From Microthrixaceae bacterium (GTDB lineage: Bacteria > Actinomycetota > Acidimicrobiia > Acidimicrobiales > Iamiaceae): DNA of 64,000 bases. Shown piece by piece: positions 35,170 to 44,621 of the stretch (position 1 is its first letter; each line of letters starts with the position of its first letter). A program made the translations under genes and the position numbers. The notes beneath the pieces were generated by a model. The model saw nothing but the letters and a program-made list of their open reading frames with translations. It was not told the DNA's origin and ran no database searches. The stretch lies in assembly GCA_016702505.1 (NCBI GenBank), contig JADJDU010000009.1:62001-126000 (forward strand). Reading direction: 5' to 3'.

Positions 35170-35565
35170 CTACTGGTACAGGTGAGCGACGGCGCAATGC
35201 GCCCGTTGGACGTTCCGGCCGAGGTCCTCGGCCACACAGCTCGCGAGCTGGAGCTCTTCCACCGCGATGCTGACCACCTCGTCGGGGTGGACGGTCGTGC
35301 CATCGTCGGTGGACCACTCACGTCGATCGCCGAGCCGCTGGAGGCCTGACACGATCTGATCGCAAACCTGCGGCAGCCGGTCCGCGATGACGCGGAGCTC
35401 CCCGAGCAGCCGGTAGATGTCGCCCACATCCTCCCAGCCCGGAGTCCGGCACGACGGTGCCATGAGGGTGAGGTGGTTGAGCGTGCGGAGCGCCTCAGCT
35501 GCGACCTCAGCCGTCGCGGCAGGCGTCATCGCCGAGGCAGTCACCACGCCGTCGCGGCTACTCAT
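35170..35565 (-). CDS. Helical hypothetical protein of the element
   Basis: This 131-residue, mostly helical protein (MSSRDGVVTASAMTPAATAEV) contains HLTLMAPSCRTPGWEDVGDIYRLLGEL and VDPDEVVSIAVEEL-like segments. Similar small proteins occur beside integrases of actinobacterial ICEs, but I know no function. Its start overlaps the integrase stop by 8 bases, so the two are probably co-transcribed, and transcription ends at the hairpin at 35126-35162. Confidence 0.55.
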   Translation of the reverse strand: MSSRDGVVTASAMTPAATAEVAAEALRTLNHLTLMAPSCRTPGWEDVGDIYRLLGELRVIADRLPQVCDQIVSGLQRLGDRREWSTDDGTTVHPDEVVSIAVEELQLASCVAEDLGRNVQRAHCAVAHLYQ

Positions 35566-36853
35566 CGCTGGGTTCCTCGGTCTGCTCGGACTCGTCGGTC
35601 TGCACCGACGGCTCCGTCGACTCGGGCGCCTGGCCGGTCACATAGTCGTTCCAGTTGATGGCGCCGCCGAGGAGGTCCTCGAAGGTGGACGCGGCCTCGG
35701 CCTGCATCCCCGGCAGGACGTGCTGGTACACCGCCATGGTGAACGCGACGTTGGCGTGACCGAGCCGCTCGCTGACCACCTTCACGGGCACACGCGCCTT
35801 GAGTAGCAGGGTGGCGTGGGTATGGCGAAGGTCGTGCAGCGAGATCGTGGGCACGTCGAGCTTGGCGACCTTGCGGTCGAGCACCTGACTGAACGAGTGC
35901 GGGTGGACCCACGACCCGTCCGGCTTCACGAACACCAGCTCGTCACCCTTGGGCTCGACGCCACCCTTCTCCTCGGCGCGCTCGATCTTCCAAGCCTTCA
36001 ACACGTCGACGGTCGTTCGATCGAGATCGATCGTGCGGCGACCAGTTCCGGTCTTCACGTCGGAGATCTCGACGTCGTAGGCGACCGACACCAGGGCCTG
36101 GCGCACCGAGAGGCGGTGCGCCTCCAGGTCCAGGTCGCACCACCGCAGACCGAGTACCTCACCACGACGCATCCCGGTGTAGGCCGCGAGGTGGAACGCG
36201 GGGTGAAGCCGGTGGCCGCGGACAGCGTCGAGGAACGTCCGGAGCTGGTCGATCTCCCACGCCTTGATGTCGCCCTCCTGGCGGCTCTTCAACGTCGGCG
36301 CATCGGCGAGGGGCACGACGTTGCGCACCACGAGGCCCTTGCGCTGCGCATCCGACATCGCCTTGTTCAACATCATGTGGATGTTGCGCACGGTCTTGGG
36401 TGCCAACCCCGTCGGACCGTCGCCGGTTCCGACCTTGGCCTTCGCCGACTTGCCCTTGGTGCCCGTCGGCTTCTTGCGGCCTTCGGTCAGCAGCGTCGCG
36501 TAGAACAGGTCGAGGTCCTCGGCGTTCAGCTTCTCGAGCGGGCGACGACCCAACGCCGGCAGCACGTGCAGGTCGATGTTGCGGCGATAGGCGTCGTAGG
36601 TGCTGGTCCGCACCCGCGACTTCTGGATCGGCAGCCACCGGTCGACCAGGTACTGACCGAGGCTGAGCTTCTCGGTCGGGATCGGTTCGCCGTCGTGGCG
36701 ACGCTTGATCTCCGCGGCGAGAACCTTCTCGGCGTCGCTGCGCCTGGTCCCCGCCGGGATCCAGGACCGGCGCTTCCTGCCGGTCCCCGGATCGATGCCG
36801 TCGTAGACGACGGCGTAGTAGTAGTTGCCCTTCTTCTGGATGCCTCCGCGCAT
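35558..36853 (-). CDS. int: Tyrosine integrase
   Basis: This 431-residue phage-type integrase has an N-terminal DNA-binding region (IQKKGNYYYAVVYDG...RSWIPAG), a core-binding SAM-like domain at about 65-170, and a catalytic domain with Arg229 (GMRRGEVLGLRW), His340 and Arg343 (HDLRHTHAT), His366 (RLGHANV) and nucleophile Tyr376 (VYQHVL). All catalytic residues are present. It lies directly at the tRNA-fMet 3' end, the expected target. The ribosome binding site AAAGGGA lies in one arm of an inverted repeat at 36860-36891, which could limit translation. Confidence 0.93.
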   Translation of the reverse strand: MRGGIQKKGNYYYAVVYDGIDPGTGRKRRSWIPAGTRRSDAEKVLAAEIKRRHDGEPIPTEKLSLGQYLVDRWLPIQKSRVRTSTYDAYRRNIDLHVLPALGRRPLEKLNAEDLDLFYATLLTEGRKKPTGTKGKSAKAKVGTGDGPTGLAPKTVRNIHMMLNKAMSDAQRKGLVVRNVVPLADAPTLKSRQEGDIKAWEIDQLRTFLDAVRGHRLHPAFHLAAYTGMRRGEVLGLRWCDLDLEAHRLSVRQALVSVAYDVEISDVKTGTGRRTIDLDRTTVDVLKAWKIERAEEKGGVEPKGDELVFVKPDGSWVHPHSFSQVLDRKVAKLDVPTISLHDLRHTHATLLLKARVPVKVVSERLGHANVAFTMAVYQHVLPGMQAEAASTFEDLLGGAINWNDYVTGQAPESTEPSVQTDESEQTEEPSDE

Positions 36854-36859
36854 GGTGCG

Positions 36860-36891
36860 GTCCCTTTCGAGTCGATTCCGACGAAAGGGAC
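36860..36891 (-). promoter_or_regulatory. Hairpin burying the integrase Shine-Dalgarno
   Basis: GTCCCTTTCG at 36860-36869 and CGAAAGGGAC at 36882-36891 form a perfect 10-bp stem with a 12-base loop. On the minus-strand mRNA the arm next to ATG 36853 contains the ribosome binding site AAAGGGA, so the folded form would block initiation. Confidence 0.6.
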
Positions 36892-37192
36892 GCCACGCAG
36901 CGGATCAAGGCCGTATCCCGAGACGTCCGACGGGCATAGGGCGCTGCCAAAGGCCACCATACCGAGGGCGAACCCGAACGTCGAGAGTCGACTGCTCGAG
37001 CCTGCCCCACCAGGCGCCGAGGCACCGCCAAGGCCATCGGACGCGGCCAGGTGGCCGTGCCGTTGCGTGACGTCCTGGACCAGCCCGTCACAACGCGTCC
37101 CAACCCGCGGTGTAGAAATCGGTGTAGAAGTCAGGCCCGGGGGAACTGCCGGGGGAACACCTCGGCAACCCGGAGGAACACCCCGAACACGG
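36892..37192. other. Integrase-tRNA intergenic region (attachment region)
   Basis: These 300 bases contain no gene. They hold two families of 12-bp direct repeats at 37109-37181 and otherwise featureless GC-rich sequence. This is where arm-type integrase and excisionase sites would be expected. Confidence 0.5.
37109..37181. repeat. Arm-site-like 12-bp direct repeats next to the attachment site
   Basis: GGTGTAGAAATC and GGTGTAGAAGTC are tandem at 37109-37120 and 37121-37132. CCGGGGGAACTG, CCGGGGGAACAC and CCGGAGGAACAC follow at 37137, 37149 and 37170. Short direct repeats in this position are typical arm-type binding sites of tyrosine integrases. Confidence 0.55.
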
Positions 37193-37223
37193 CGAAAGCC
37201 CAGGTCAACGACCTGGGCTTTCG
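37193..37223 (-). terminator. Terminator of the tRNA-fMet gene
   Basis: CGAAAGCCCAGGT at 37193-37205 pairs with ACCTGGGCTTTCG at 37211-37223, a 13-bp stem with a 5-base loop, 10 bases beyond the tRNA 3' end. Confidence 0.7.
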
Positions 37224-37232
37224 AACCGAAGT

Positions 37233-37309
<77 letters not shown>

Positions 37310-37444
37310 GCGTGGAGCTGACTCTATCGCCGTCGACCAGCCCACTCCAACCCGGATGGGATCCGCAGCTCCTCACCAGGCACTACAACGTAGGTCGGTT
37401 GCCCGGGCCCGGTGTGGGGCTGATGCACAGGAGGTGCTTCCCGA

Positions 37445-38548
37445 ATGCGAGCAGCGATACTGGAACAGGTTGGTGCTCCCCTCGTGGTTCACCCCGATGT
37501 GGACATCGAAGAACCGCGTCACGGAGAGGTGGCGGTGAAAGTCGTCCACTGCGGTGTCTGCCACAGCGACCTGAGCATTGTGGACGGCACCTTCCCCGGT
37601 CTCCTCCCGATCATCCTCGGTCACGAGGCGGCCGGGGTGGTCGAAGCCGTTGGGCCTGGTGTCACGTCACTGGTCGTGGGTGACCACGTCGTCCTCACCC
37701 CTTGCGCCCCGTGTGGGACCTGCCCCTGGTGTGTGCGGGGCGAGTGGTCGTTGTGCGCCAACTCAGATGCGCTCCTCACCGCGTCCCACCCTGACGGCGG
37801 CACCCGGCTGTCCCGGGGCGGTGACACGGTGTACCGAGGCATGGCGGTGGCGGCCTTCGCCGAGCAGGTCATCATCCAAGAAGCCGGAGCCGTGAAGGTG
37901 CCCGAGGGCTTCCCGCTCGACCTGGCGTGTCTCATCGGGTGCGGGGTCCAGACCGGAGTCGGCGCCGTGATCAACACCGCCGGGGTCAGTGAAGGAGACA
38001 GCGTTCTGGTCATGGGACTGGGCGGGGTCGGCCTGAGCGTGGTGCAGGGGGCCCGACTGGCCGGCGCCACCCAGATCATCGTGAGCGATCCGGTGGCCGA
38101 ACGTCGTCAGCGGGCCCTCGACCTTGGTGCCACCCACGCGCTCGACCCCGCCGACGACGATCTCGTCACTGCCGCCCATGACCTGTCACCCCATGGCATC
38201 GGCGTGGACTGGGCCTTCGATGCCGCCGGCCGATCCAGTCTTGTGGTCACCGGTCTCGACGCCACCCGCAAGGGCGGCACCACCGTGATGGTCGGGGTCC
38301 CCGGCCTAGATGATCCACTCACCTACCCGCTGCCCGCCGTGCTCGCCGTGGGAGGGAAGAAGCTCACGGGCTGTCTTCTCGGGAGCTCCAACGCACTGCG
38401 GGACATCCCCCGCCTGGTTGACCTCGCCCAGGCCGGTCGTCTCGACCTGGCCGCTCTGGTCACCGCCCGCCGGCCGCTCGAAGACATCAACCTGGCCCTC
38501 GATGACCTTCGCACCGGCACCGGGGTCCGCACCGTCATCGACCTCTGA
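37445..38548 (+). CDS. Zinc-dependent alcohol dehydrogenase
   Basis: This 367-residue protein is a medium-chain dehydrogenase. Catalytic zinc ligands fit Cys36 (VVHCGVCHSDL) and His60-Glu61 (LGHEAAG); the structural zinc site is Cys87/90/93/96/104 (CAPCGTCPWC). The Rossmann motif is GLGGVG with an acidic residue after the next strand (VSDPVAERR), indicating NAD. It oxidises an alcohol to the aldehyde; the exact substrate cannot be read. It is the first gene beyond the tRNA on the chromosome side and stands alone. The stop codon lies inside a 16-bp tandem repeat. Confidence 0.85.
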   Translation: MRAAILEQVGAPLVVHPDVDIEEPRHGEVAVKVVHCGVCHSDLSIVDGTFPGLLPIILGHEAAGVVEAVGPGVTSLVVGDHVVLTPCAPCGTCPWCVRGEWSLCANSDALLTASHPDGGTRLSRGGDTVYRGMAVAAFAEQVIIQEAGAVKVPEGFPLDLACLIGCGVQTGVGAVINTAGVSEGDSVLVMGLGGVGLSVVQGARLAGATQIIVSDPVAERRQRALDLGATHALDPADDDLVTAAHDLSPHGIGVDWAFDAAGRSSLVVTGLDATRKGGTTVMVGVPGLDDPLTYPLPAVLAVGGKKLTGCLLGSSNALRDIPRLVDLAQAGRLDLAALVTARRPLEDINLALDDLRTGTGVRTVIDL

Positions 38549-38582
38549 GTTCATCGACCTCTGAGTTCATCGACCTCTGAGG
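38535..38582 (+). repeat. Three tandem 16-bp repeats across the alcohol dehydrogenase stop
   Basis: TCATCGACCTCTGAGT occurs three times in a row with a single mismatch in the last base of the third copy. The first copy contains the stop codon of the gene; the others lie in the 3' untranslated region. Confidence 0.85.
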
Positions 38583-38635
38583 CAGCGCCAGCACCAACGC
38601 CGAACACCCAACGCCTCTGGCGGGTCGGTCTCGGG

Positions 38636-41600
38636 TCAGGCTCCGGTAGTCGTCGTTGTGGTTGAACCACCTGGGCCGTCGCCGGGACCAGCCACGGGTC
38701 CTTCGCCCCTCGCCCCCTCCCCCGTCGGACCCGGGGCCAGGGATGCCAGCGCGGCCGAGATCGTTCGGGCCCGCTGGATCGCTTCGGCATGGGCCACCAT
38801 GTCGCCGCGACGAGCGGCAGCATCGGCCGCAGCGAAGGCTTCCTCCAGGTCCTCGATCAATGACGCCAGCCGTTGATCGTCATCGGATCCCGCTCCAGGG
38901 GTGGTGGACGAGGAGCCTCCTGGCTCGGTCGTCGTCGTCGTCCCGCCTGCCTGGGAGGGGTCTGAGCTTTCGTCGTCGAGGTCCACCACCACCGGATCGG
39001 TGAGCGGCGTGCTCTCGATGGCCTCGGGCACGTCGTCACCGAACAGCTTCACCAACGCCCCCCGCAGGGTGTCACCCACCTCTATGCGGGTCTCCTCGGC
39101 AGACTGGTAGCTCACGATCACCTGTTGCAGCTTAGATGCCCCCAGTTCGGTGCCCGACACGAAGAACGACTGCACGTACAGGATCGAGGTGCCGATCGGC
39201 ACGATCGATGGCGTGGCCATCGTGCACGTCGACTGACCTTGGCACAGGGTGCGGCGTTGGGCAGCCACGTCCTCGTCGGCCTGGATGTTGTCGGCCGCGG
39301 TAATCGGCCCTTCGGGCAGCTTTCCGCCCGGCATTACGAACGATCGGAGCTGGCCGTAGGAGTCGGGGTCACTGCTGGCCACCATGAATGCGGTGAGAAG
39401 GTTCTGGCCTCCCCCGCCCCGCGACGCCCCCACGAACGGCCGAAGCAGGACGAACGATGCCCGCTCGTCACCGGGCAGTTTCAGCATCTGGTACTTGGAC
39501 TCATAGCGGCTGCCGCTGGTGATGGGCTGCCCGTCGGCACCCACCGCGGTGGTCTGGTCCCCGCTCACCCGCTTACCGCCGGGCTCAGGCGGGATCGCCC
39601 ATTCCGAGTTGCCGTTGTAGAAGCTGTCGGCGTCGGTGACGTGGTACTTGGACCACATCTGGGTCTGGACGGTGAATAGGTCCTCGGGGTAGCGGAAGTG
39701 GCCCCGCAGGTCGGCCGGCACCTGGTCGCCGTCGGTGAAAAGGTCGGGGAAGGCCTTGCGATAGGCCTTGATGAGGGGGTCAGTGTCGTCGACCACGTAC
39801 AAGGTGATGGTGCCGTCATAGGCGTCCACCACGGCCTTCACCGAGTTGCGCACGTAGTTGAAGGATCGGCCCCGGAGGCCGCTGGTGGCGCCGAGCCCAC
39901 CGGTATCGGCCCGCTGTGCGTTGGGGAAGTGCGACGACGTGGTGTAGGCGTCGACCACGTACTTCACCGACCCGTCGGTCACCACCACGTAGGGGTCGTG
40001 GTCATAGGCCAGGAACGGGGCCACCGCCTGCAACCGTCCGGAGATGTCCCGTTCGATCAACACCCTGGAATCGGCGCCGATATTGCCCGACACCAACGGG
40101 TTTACGTCGCCGAAGCGCAGGGCGAACGCGGCCCGGCGCACGAAACCGGCCAAACCGTCTCCGACCCGCACCCCGTCATTACCGCGGTAGGTGGTGGTGA
40201 CAGACTGGTTGGCGGCGTCTTGGTAGTCGATCTCACTGCGGTCGGTGTCGACGATGACGTAACCGGTCTTGTCCTCACCGAAGTAGATGCCGGGCTCCTC
40301 CACCTCGGGCATGCCGCCGGTGGTCGACACCGGTATGTCGCTCACCACCAGGTCGGGGTCGCCGCTGGTTGTGCGGTCGTTGGCCTTGGCCGCCACCACC
40401 CCGTAGCCGTGGGTGAAGGCCAAGTGCGTGGCCTCCCACGACGACTGCTGAACGCCAGCGGTGTCGAGGTCCCGAGCCGACACCATCACCGGTGTGGTAC
40501 GACCATCCACCTCGTAGCGGTCGACGTCGACGTCGTTGATCTCATAAAAGCCCTTGAGCTGCTGTTGCCGTTCGAAGCTCGACTTGATGATGGCCGGGTC
40601 CCACAGCCGAACATTCTGGAGGGTCTCCACCTCCTCTCCGAGGGTGGCAGCGTCGAGCTTCCCGTCCCACTTGAAGGTCTCGGTCTGCACGTCCAGGCCA
40701 TAGGCCATCCGGGTGGCGTCGATGTTGTGGCGCAGGTAGGGCGCCTCCATCGACGACTCCGAAGGCTCGACCCGGAACCGCTGCACGAACGCAGGCACAA
40801 TCCCACCAGCCACGGCCGCCACGAACATCCACAGGCCCACCGCCATCACCGGCAACGTCCAGCCTCGTCGCCAGATGTTGGCGATGAGCAGACCACAGGC
40901 GAACAAGGCGATCATCACCAGCAGGTAGGTGGAACGCAGTTCCACGTTCGACGCGGTGTAGGTGGCCCCATCCACCGTTCCCCGAGTGGAGAACGTGAGC
41001 TGGTAGCGGCCCACCCAGTAGCGCATGGCCTGGGTCAGAGCCAACATGGCCAACAGGACCGACACGTGGGCCTTCACCTGGGGGGAGCTGCGATCGGTGG
41101 GGACGTGCAGCCGGATGCCGCCGTTGACGATGTGCACCAACAACGACGTGAACAAGACCACGATCAGAACCGAGAAGAACCAGGACAGCGCCGCGGTGAT
41201 GAACGGAAGCTGGAACATGTAGAAGGCGACGTCGACACCGAAGGTGGCGTCGCTCTGGCCGAAGTCGACCCGGTTCCGAAACAGCAGCCACTCGTTCCAG
41301 TTGGCGGCCAGGCTGGCCCCGAACACCACCGACAACATCACCGCCAAGGCCAGGCGGACATGAGTCGTTCGTGAACCCACCAGGTCGTGGTATCGCTCGA
41401 TCAGGTCATCGGCGGGAGCGACCGGCCTGAACACGGGTCCCAGTCGCTCGGCGATCACCATGTTGGCCCAGCACAGGCCGAAGAACACCCCTGCACCCAG
41501 CAGCCCCAACGAGATCCGGGTGCCGAGGGCCGTACCCCACACCGTCTCCAGGCCGAGCGACTCGAACCACAACTTGTCGGTGTAGAACGCGGCTATCCCC

Positions 41601-41749
41601 CGCAGCGACACCAACAGGACCAGCACGATCGAAGGCACCACGAACAGTGCCGTCCGGCGTCGCGCTGCCCGCCGTCGACGGGCCGCCAACGAATCCCGAT
41701 GTCGACGTCGCGGTTCGGGCCGGTCGGGCTGGTCGGGGTCTCCGGGCAC
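38636..41749 (-). CDS. UPF0182 family membrane protein
   Basis: This 1037-residue protein has seven hydrophobic helices in its first ~330 residues, then a large exported domain with LRHNIDATRMAYGL and YGVVAAKANDRTTSGDPDLVVSD-type segments conserved in UPF0182, and an acidic, Thr/Ser/Gly-rich tail. The family (COG1615) is widespread in actinobacteria and cyanobacteria; the function is unknown. Length and topology match the family. It converges on the alcohol dehydrogenase. Upstream 41750-41937 holds no gene that I can support. Confidence 0.9.
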   Translation of the reverse strand: MPGDPDQPDRPEPRRRHRDSLAARRRRAARRRTALFVVPSIVLVLLVSLRGIAAFYTDKLWFESLGLETVWGTALGTRISLGLLGAGVFFGLCWANMVIAERLGPVFRPVAPADDLIERYHDLVGSRTTHVRLALAVMLSVVFGASLAANWNEWLLFRNRVDFGQSDATFGVDVAFYMFQLPFITAALSWFFSVLIVVLFTSLLVHIVNGGIRLHVPTDRSSPQVKAHVSVLLAMLALTQAMRYWVGRYQLTFSTRGTVDGATYTASNVELRSTYLLVMIALFACGLLIANIWRRGWTLPVMAVGLWMFVAAVAGGIVPAFVQRFRVEPSESSMEAPYLRHNIDATRMAYGLDVQTETFKWDGKLDAATLGEEVETLQNVRLWDPAIIKSSFERQQQLKGFYEINDVDVDRYEVDGRTTPVMVSARDLDTAGVQQSSWEATHLAFTHGYGVVAAKANDRTTSGDPDLVVSDIPVSTTGGMPEVEEPGIYFGEDKTGYVIVDTDRSEIDYQDAANQSVTTTYRGNDGVRVGDGLAGFVRRAAFALRFGDVNPLVSGNIGADSRVLIERDISGRLQAVAPFLAYDHDPYVVVTDGSVKYVVDAYTTSSHFPNAQRADTGGLGATSGLRGRSFNYVRNSVKAVVDAYDGTITLYVVDDTDPLIKAYRKAFPDLFTDGDQVPADLRGHFRYPEDLFTVQTQMWSKYHVTDADSFYNGNSEWAIPPEPGGKRVSGDQTTAVGADGQPITSGSRYESKYQMLKLPGDERASFVLLRPFVGASRGGGGQNLLTAFMVASSDPDSYGQLRSFVMPGGKLPEGPITAADNIQADEDVAAQRRTLCQGQSTCTMATPSIVPIGTSILYVQSFFVSGTELGASKLQQVIVSYQSAEETRIEVGDTLRGALVKLFGDDVPEAIESTPLTDPVVVDLDDESSDPSQAGGTTTTTEPGGSSSTTPGAGSDDDQRLASLIEDLEEAFAAADAAARRGDMVAHAEAIQRARTISAALASLAPGPTGEGARGEGPVAGPGDGPGGSTTTTTTGA

Positions 41750-41937
41750 GGCCGCAGATCCTACCGATGCCCCGTGCGGCAGTGATCGCGACGGGCACGG
41801 CGCCGGCGAGCTTGCACCGAGAAACTTCGATTCCCAGAATCGACCCGAACCTGGATCAGCTCCGGGCTGCCCTCACCGCGGGTCGGTCCCACGCCTCCAC
41901 GAGTTGGCCCCCCACTCCCACCTCGATGCAGCCCGAG

Positions 41938-44574
41938 TCACACCGGCACGGCGAGGCACCGACAGCCCGGATGGGCCGGCGGGCACAGGTCCCCGGTGGG
42001 AAACGGCGAGCCCTTGCGGACCGCGCCACCCAGGCGATTGTCATCGCAGTCGGGGCACGGTTGGTCGCCGTCATCCAGCAGCCAACGGAACTCGGTGTCG
42101 TCGGGGGCCGCCTCGGCCACCCCCCGGGCGAAGGCGACCATCACGAAGTGGCGCGACGTGTCGGCGATTCGCTGGGTCTTCCACTCTCGATAGCAGGCTC
42201 GGATCCGCTCACCGACCTCGTAGTCGTCTCCCCCATCGGCAAATGCCCTCTCGAGCTGACCTCTTATCTGGCGGAGGATCTCGGCAGAGACGTCACCAGC
42301 CAGATCGAACACGTCGGCTCGACGCTGCGGCTCCTCACCGAAGAACCCGGCTCCCACCCGCTCTGCTGCGGCTAGGTCTTCGAGGGCGGCGGCGCGGTAA
42401 CGCTCGTGATGGTCGGCGTCGGCGGGAAGCACCTCGTCTGCGGAAGGCTCGCCCTTGGTCCGACGCAGCAGGTCGAGCGTCTCGTTCTGTTCATCGGCCA
42501 GTACCCGCTTGAGGCGACGGGCCAACTGTCGCTCCACCTCCTGGAGCGCGGCATCGCGCCGGTCGAGCAGGTCGGCATCACCGCCTGAGACTTCGGCCGA
42601 GCCACTAACTGAGCCATCGACGGGTTCGGCGGTTGCGGCGGGATCGACGGAGGCGTGGGGGCTGGTCGAGTCGTCACCGTCCCCACCCTCTGAGCCCGGG
42701 TAGTCGGCAGTGACCTCGGTGCCGTTGGCGGTGGTTTCGGTGTCCGAGTGGTTGTCGGGGTCGTCCTCGTCAATACGGTCAGCACGGATGCGGGCAAACA
42801 GAGCATCGATCCGACCTTCACGATCAACGGTCTGGACCTCGCCGTCCTCGGTCTCTGTCACCTCGGACTCATCGCCCGCCGACGAGTCGTCGCCGACCAC
42901 GAGCTCCTCGACAAGGGGCTCGGGCAGGACCTCTGGCAACGCCTCGGGCAGGCCAGGATCTGACAGGTCGGCCTCGGGCAGTGGTTCCGGCAGCGTCTCA
43001 GGGAGATCCTCCACCAGGTTCTCAGGAAGGGCCTCAGGGAGAGACTCGGGGAGGTCGATCTCGGGACCGGGCACGACCTCGGTGCTTGGGACCGAACTGG
43101 CCACCCGATCCGGGACGTCTTCCACCTCCGGAACGGCCTCGGGCCCGGCATCGACAAGCTCGCCAGCGTCTGAATCAGTATCTCCCAGCACGACCTCGGG
43201 CCCGGCCGAGGTCACCTCATCGGCCAACTCCGTAGCGTCGACGTCCGGCTCCGGCTCTGGCTCCGGCTCCATCGAGACGGTGGCATCAGCATCGGCATCG
43301 GCATCGGCATCGGCATCGGCATCGGCATCGGCAACCGACGGCCTTGGCTCTTCGGCCGGCACGGGCCGGCCGGGTTCGGCGTCGTCCACCGGGTCAGAGG
43401 CTTCCAGCACGGCCCGATCGGTGGCCACATCACCTAGAAGAGACAGGTCGATGGTGGTGTCTCCGACCAGCCGTCGCGAGGCTGCCAGTTGGGCCTCTAC
43501 GTCAGACAGGGCCACCGCCAACGAGTCGCGGGTTGCCGCCAGATCCTCGAGCTGAGACCGGGCGCTACGCCTACGGTCAGCCAGATCGGCGATCACCCGC
43601 TCGCGGTAGCCCCGGGCCTCTTCCACCATGGTCCGGCCCTGGTCTTTGGCCGCCTGCACCACTGTCTCGGCCTCTGCGTCGGCCGCAACCGCCCGCGCCT
43701 CGGCCGCGGTCACCGCGTCTTCGCGAATGCGGCGAGCCTCATCGGTGGCTTCGCTCAACAGGCGCTCTACCTCCACGGCCGCCTCGGCCTTGACGGCATC
43801 GGCTGCGGCCTGTGAGTCGGTGCGGTAGCTGTCGGCCGCTGCCCTGGTGGCTTCGCTGTAGCGGTCTGCGTCAGCCCGCACCCGCGTGTTGTAGCCATCG
43901 GCTTCCCCGAGGATGGCCGACGCCGCCGTCTCGGCTTCGGCCGTGCGCTCGGTGAGCACCGATGCCGCCTCTGCCCGCAGTCGTTCCACCTCGGCGGCGG
44001 CCACCGCCCGAAGCTCGGCCACCTCGGCATCGGCGCTGGTCCTGATGCGCTGGTCGTACTCGTCGGCGGCGGTGCGCTGCGCCGCGGTCTCGGTCTCGGC
44101 CGAAACCCGGGTCTCCTCGGCGTAGCGCTCGGCATCGGCTCGCAAACGGCGATCGGCCTCGTCGGCCGCGGAACGCACCTGTTCGGAGTAGCGGTCGGCC
44201 GCTTCACGGGTCAGCCGATCACGCTCGGCGATCTCCTGCTCGCGACTGGCCGCTGCCTCTTCGGCCCGATTGCGGATGTCTGCGGCCGCGTTGCGAGCCG
44301 TCTCGAGCACCCGCGCCGTCTCCTCGCCCAGCAGCTGGGTGACCGCGGTCTCGTCCAGGTCCTTGGGGTCAGCGGCCCGACGCTCGACCTCTACGAGGCG
44401 ACGCTCCATGTCCTCGTAACGAAGCTTGGCGTCACGGATCTGAGAGGCCACCGACAGCAAGAAGGCCCGGACCTCGTCGGGTTCGTAACCCCGCCGGGCC
44501 TGGGTGAAGGACTTACCGGCTACGGCGTCAGGTTCGAAGACAGGGCGGTCAGGCGGATCAGCAGGCATCACCAC
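41938..44574 (-). CDS. DivIVA-like coiled-coil protein with Mu F-type C-terminus
   Basis: The 878 residues begin with a DivIVA-type domain (VAGKSFTQARRGYEPDEVRAFLLSVA) and a long coiled coil to about 330 made of Ala/Glu/Arg heptads. Next is a low-complexity acidic part with (AD)n and repeated LPE-x-LPE blocks. The last ~190 residues carry CPDCDDN...GSPFPTG...PPAHPGCRCL, the Cys/His signature seen in phage Mu F-like head-morphogenesis proteins. DivIVA proteins sit at curved membranes and organise polar growth. A phage-like tail on such a protein is unusual; its role is unknown. Confidence 0.6.
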   Translation of the reverse strand: MVMPADPPDRPVFEPDAVAGKSFTQARRGYEPDEVRAFLLSVASQIRDAKLRYEDMERRLVEVERRAADPKDLDETAVTQLLGEETARVLETARNAAADIRNRAEEAAASREQEIAERDRLTREAADRYSEQVRSAADEADRRLRADAERYAEETRVSAETETAAQRTAADEYDQRIRTSADAEVAELRAVAAAEVERLRAEAASVLTERTAEAETAASAILGEADGYNTRVRADADRYSEATRAAADSYRTDSQAAADAVKAEAAVEVERLLSEATDEARRIREDAVTAAEARAVAADAEAETVVQAAKDQGRTMVEEARGYRERVIADLADRRRSARSQLEDLAATRDSLAVALSDVEAQLAASRRLVGDTTIDLSLLGDVATDRAVLEASDPVDDAEPGRPVPAEEPRPSVADADADADADADADADATVSMEPEPEPEPDVDATELADEVTSAGPEVVLGDTDSDAGELVDAGPEAVPEVEDVPDRVASSVPSTEVVPGPEIDLPESLPEALPENLVEDLPETLPEPLPEADLSDPGLPEALPEVLPEPLVEELVVGDDSSAGDESEVTETEDGEVQTVDREGRIDALFARIRADRIDEDDPDNHSDTETTANGTEVTADYPGSEGGDGDDSTSPHASVDPAATAEPVDGSVSGSAEVSGGDADLLDRRDAALQEVERQLARRLKRVLADEQNETLDLLRRTKGEPSADEVLPADADHHERYRAAALEDLAAAERVGAGFFGEEPQRRADVFDLAGDVSAEILRQIRGQLERAFADGGDDYEVGERIRACYREWKTQRIADTSRHFVMVAFARGVAEAAPDDTEFRWLLDDGDQPCPDCDDNRLGGAVRKGSPFPTGDLCPPAHPGCRCLAVPV
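43282..43333 (-). repeat. GGCATC hexanucleotide microsatellite in the DivIVA-like gene
   Basis: GGCATC is repeated about eight times with one variant unit, coding for an alternating Ala-Asp stretch. Length variation here would not break the frame. Confidence 0.85.
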
Positions 44575-44621
44575 CGATGGTACGACCGGGCCGGTCGCGG
44601 ATCGGGGAACCCCCCAGGAGA

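Noticed and set aside
37109..37181. Short CRISPR array next to the tRNA
   Set aside because: Units are 12 bp, directly adjacent or nearly so, and of two different families; this fits integrase arm sites, and no cas genes are present.
43282..43333. CRISPR-like or regulatory repeat
   Set aside because: It is a simple GGCATC microsatellite coding for Ala-Asp repeats, with no spacers.
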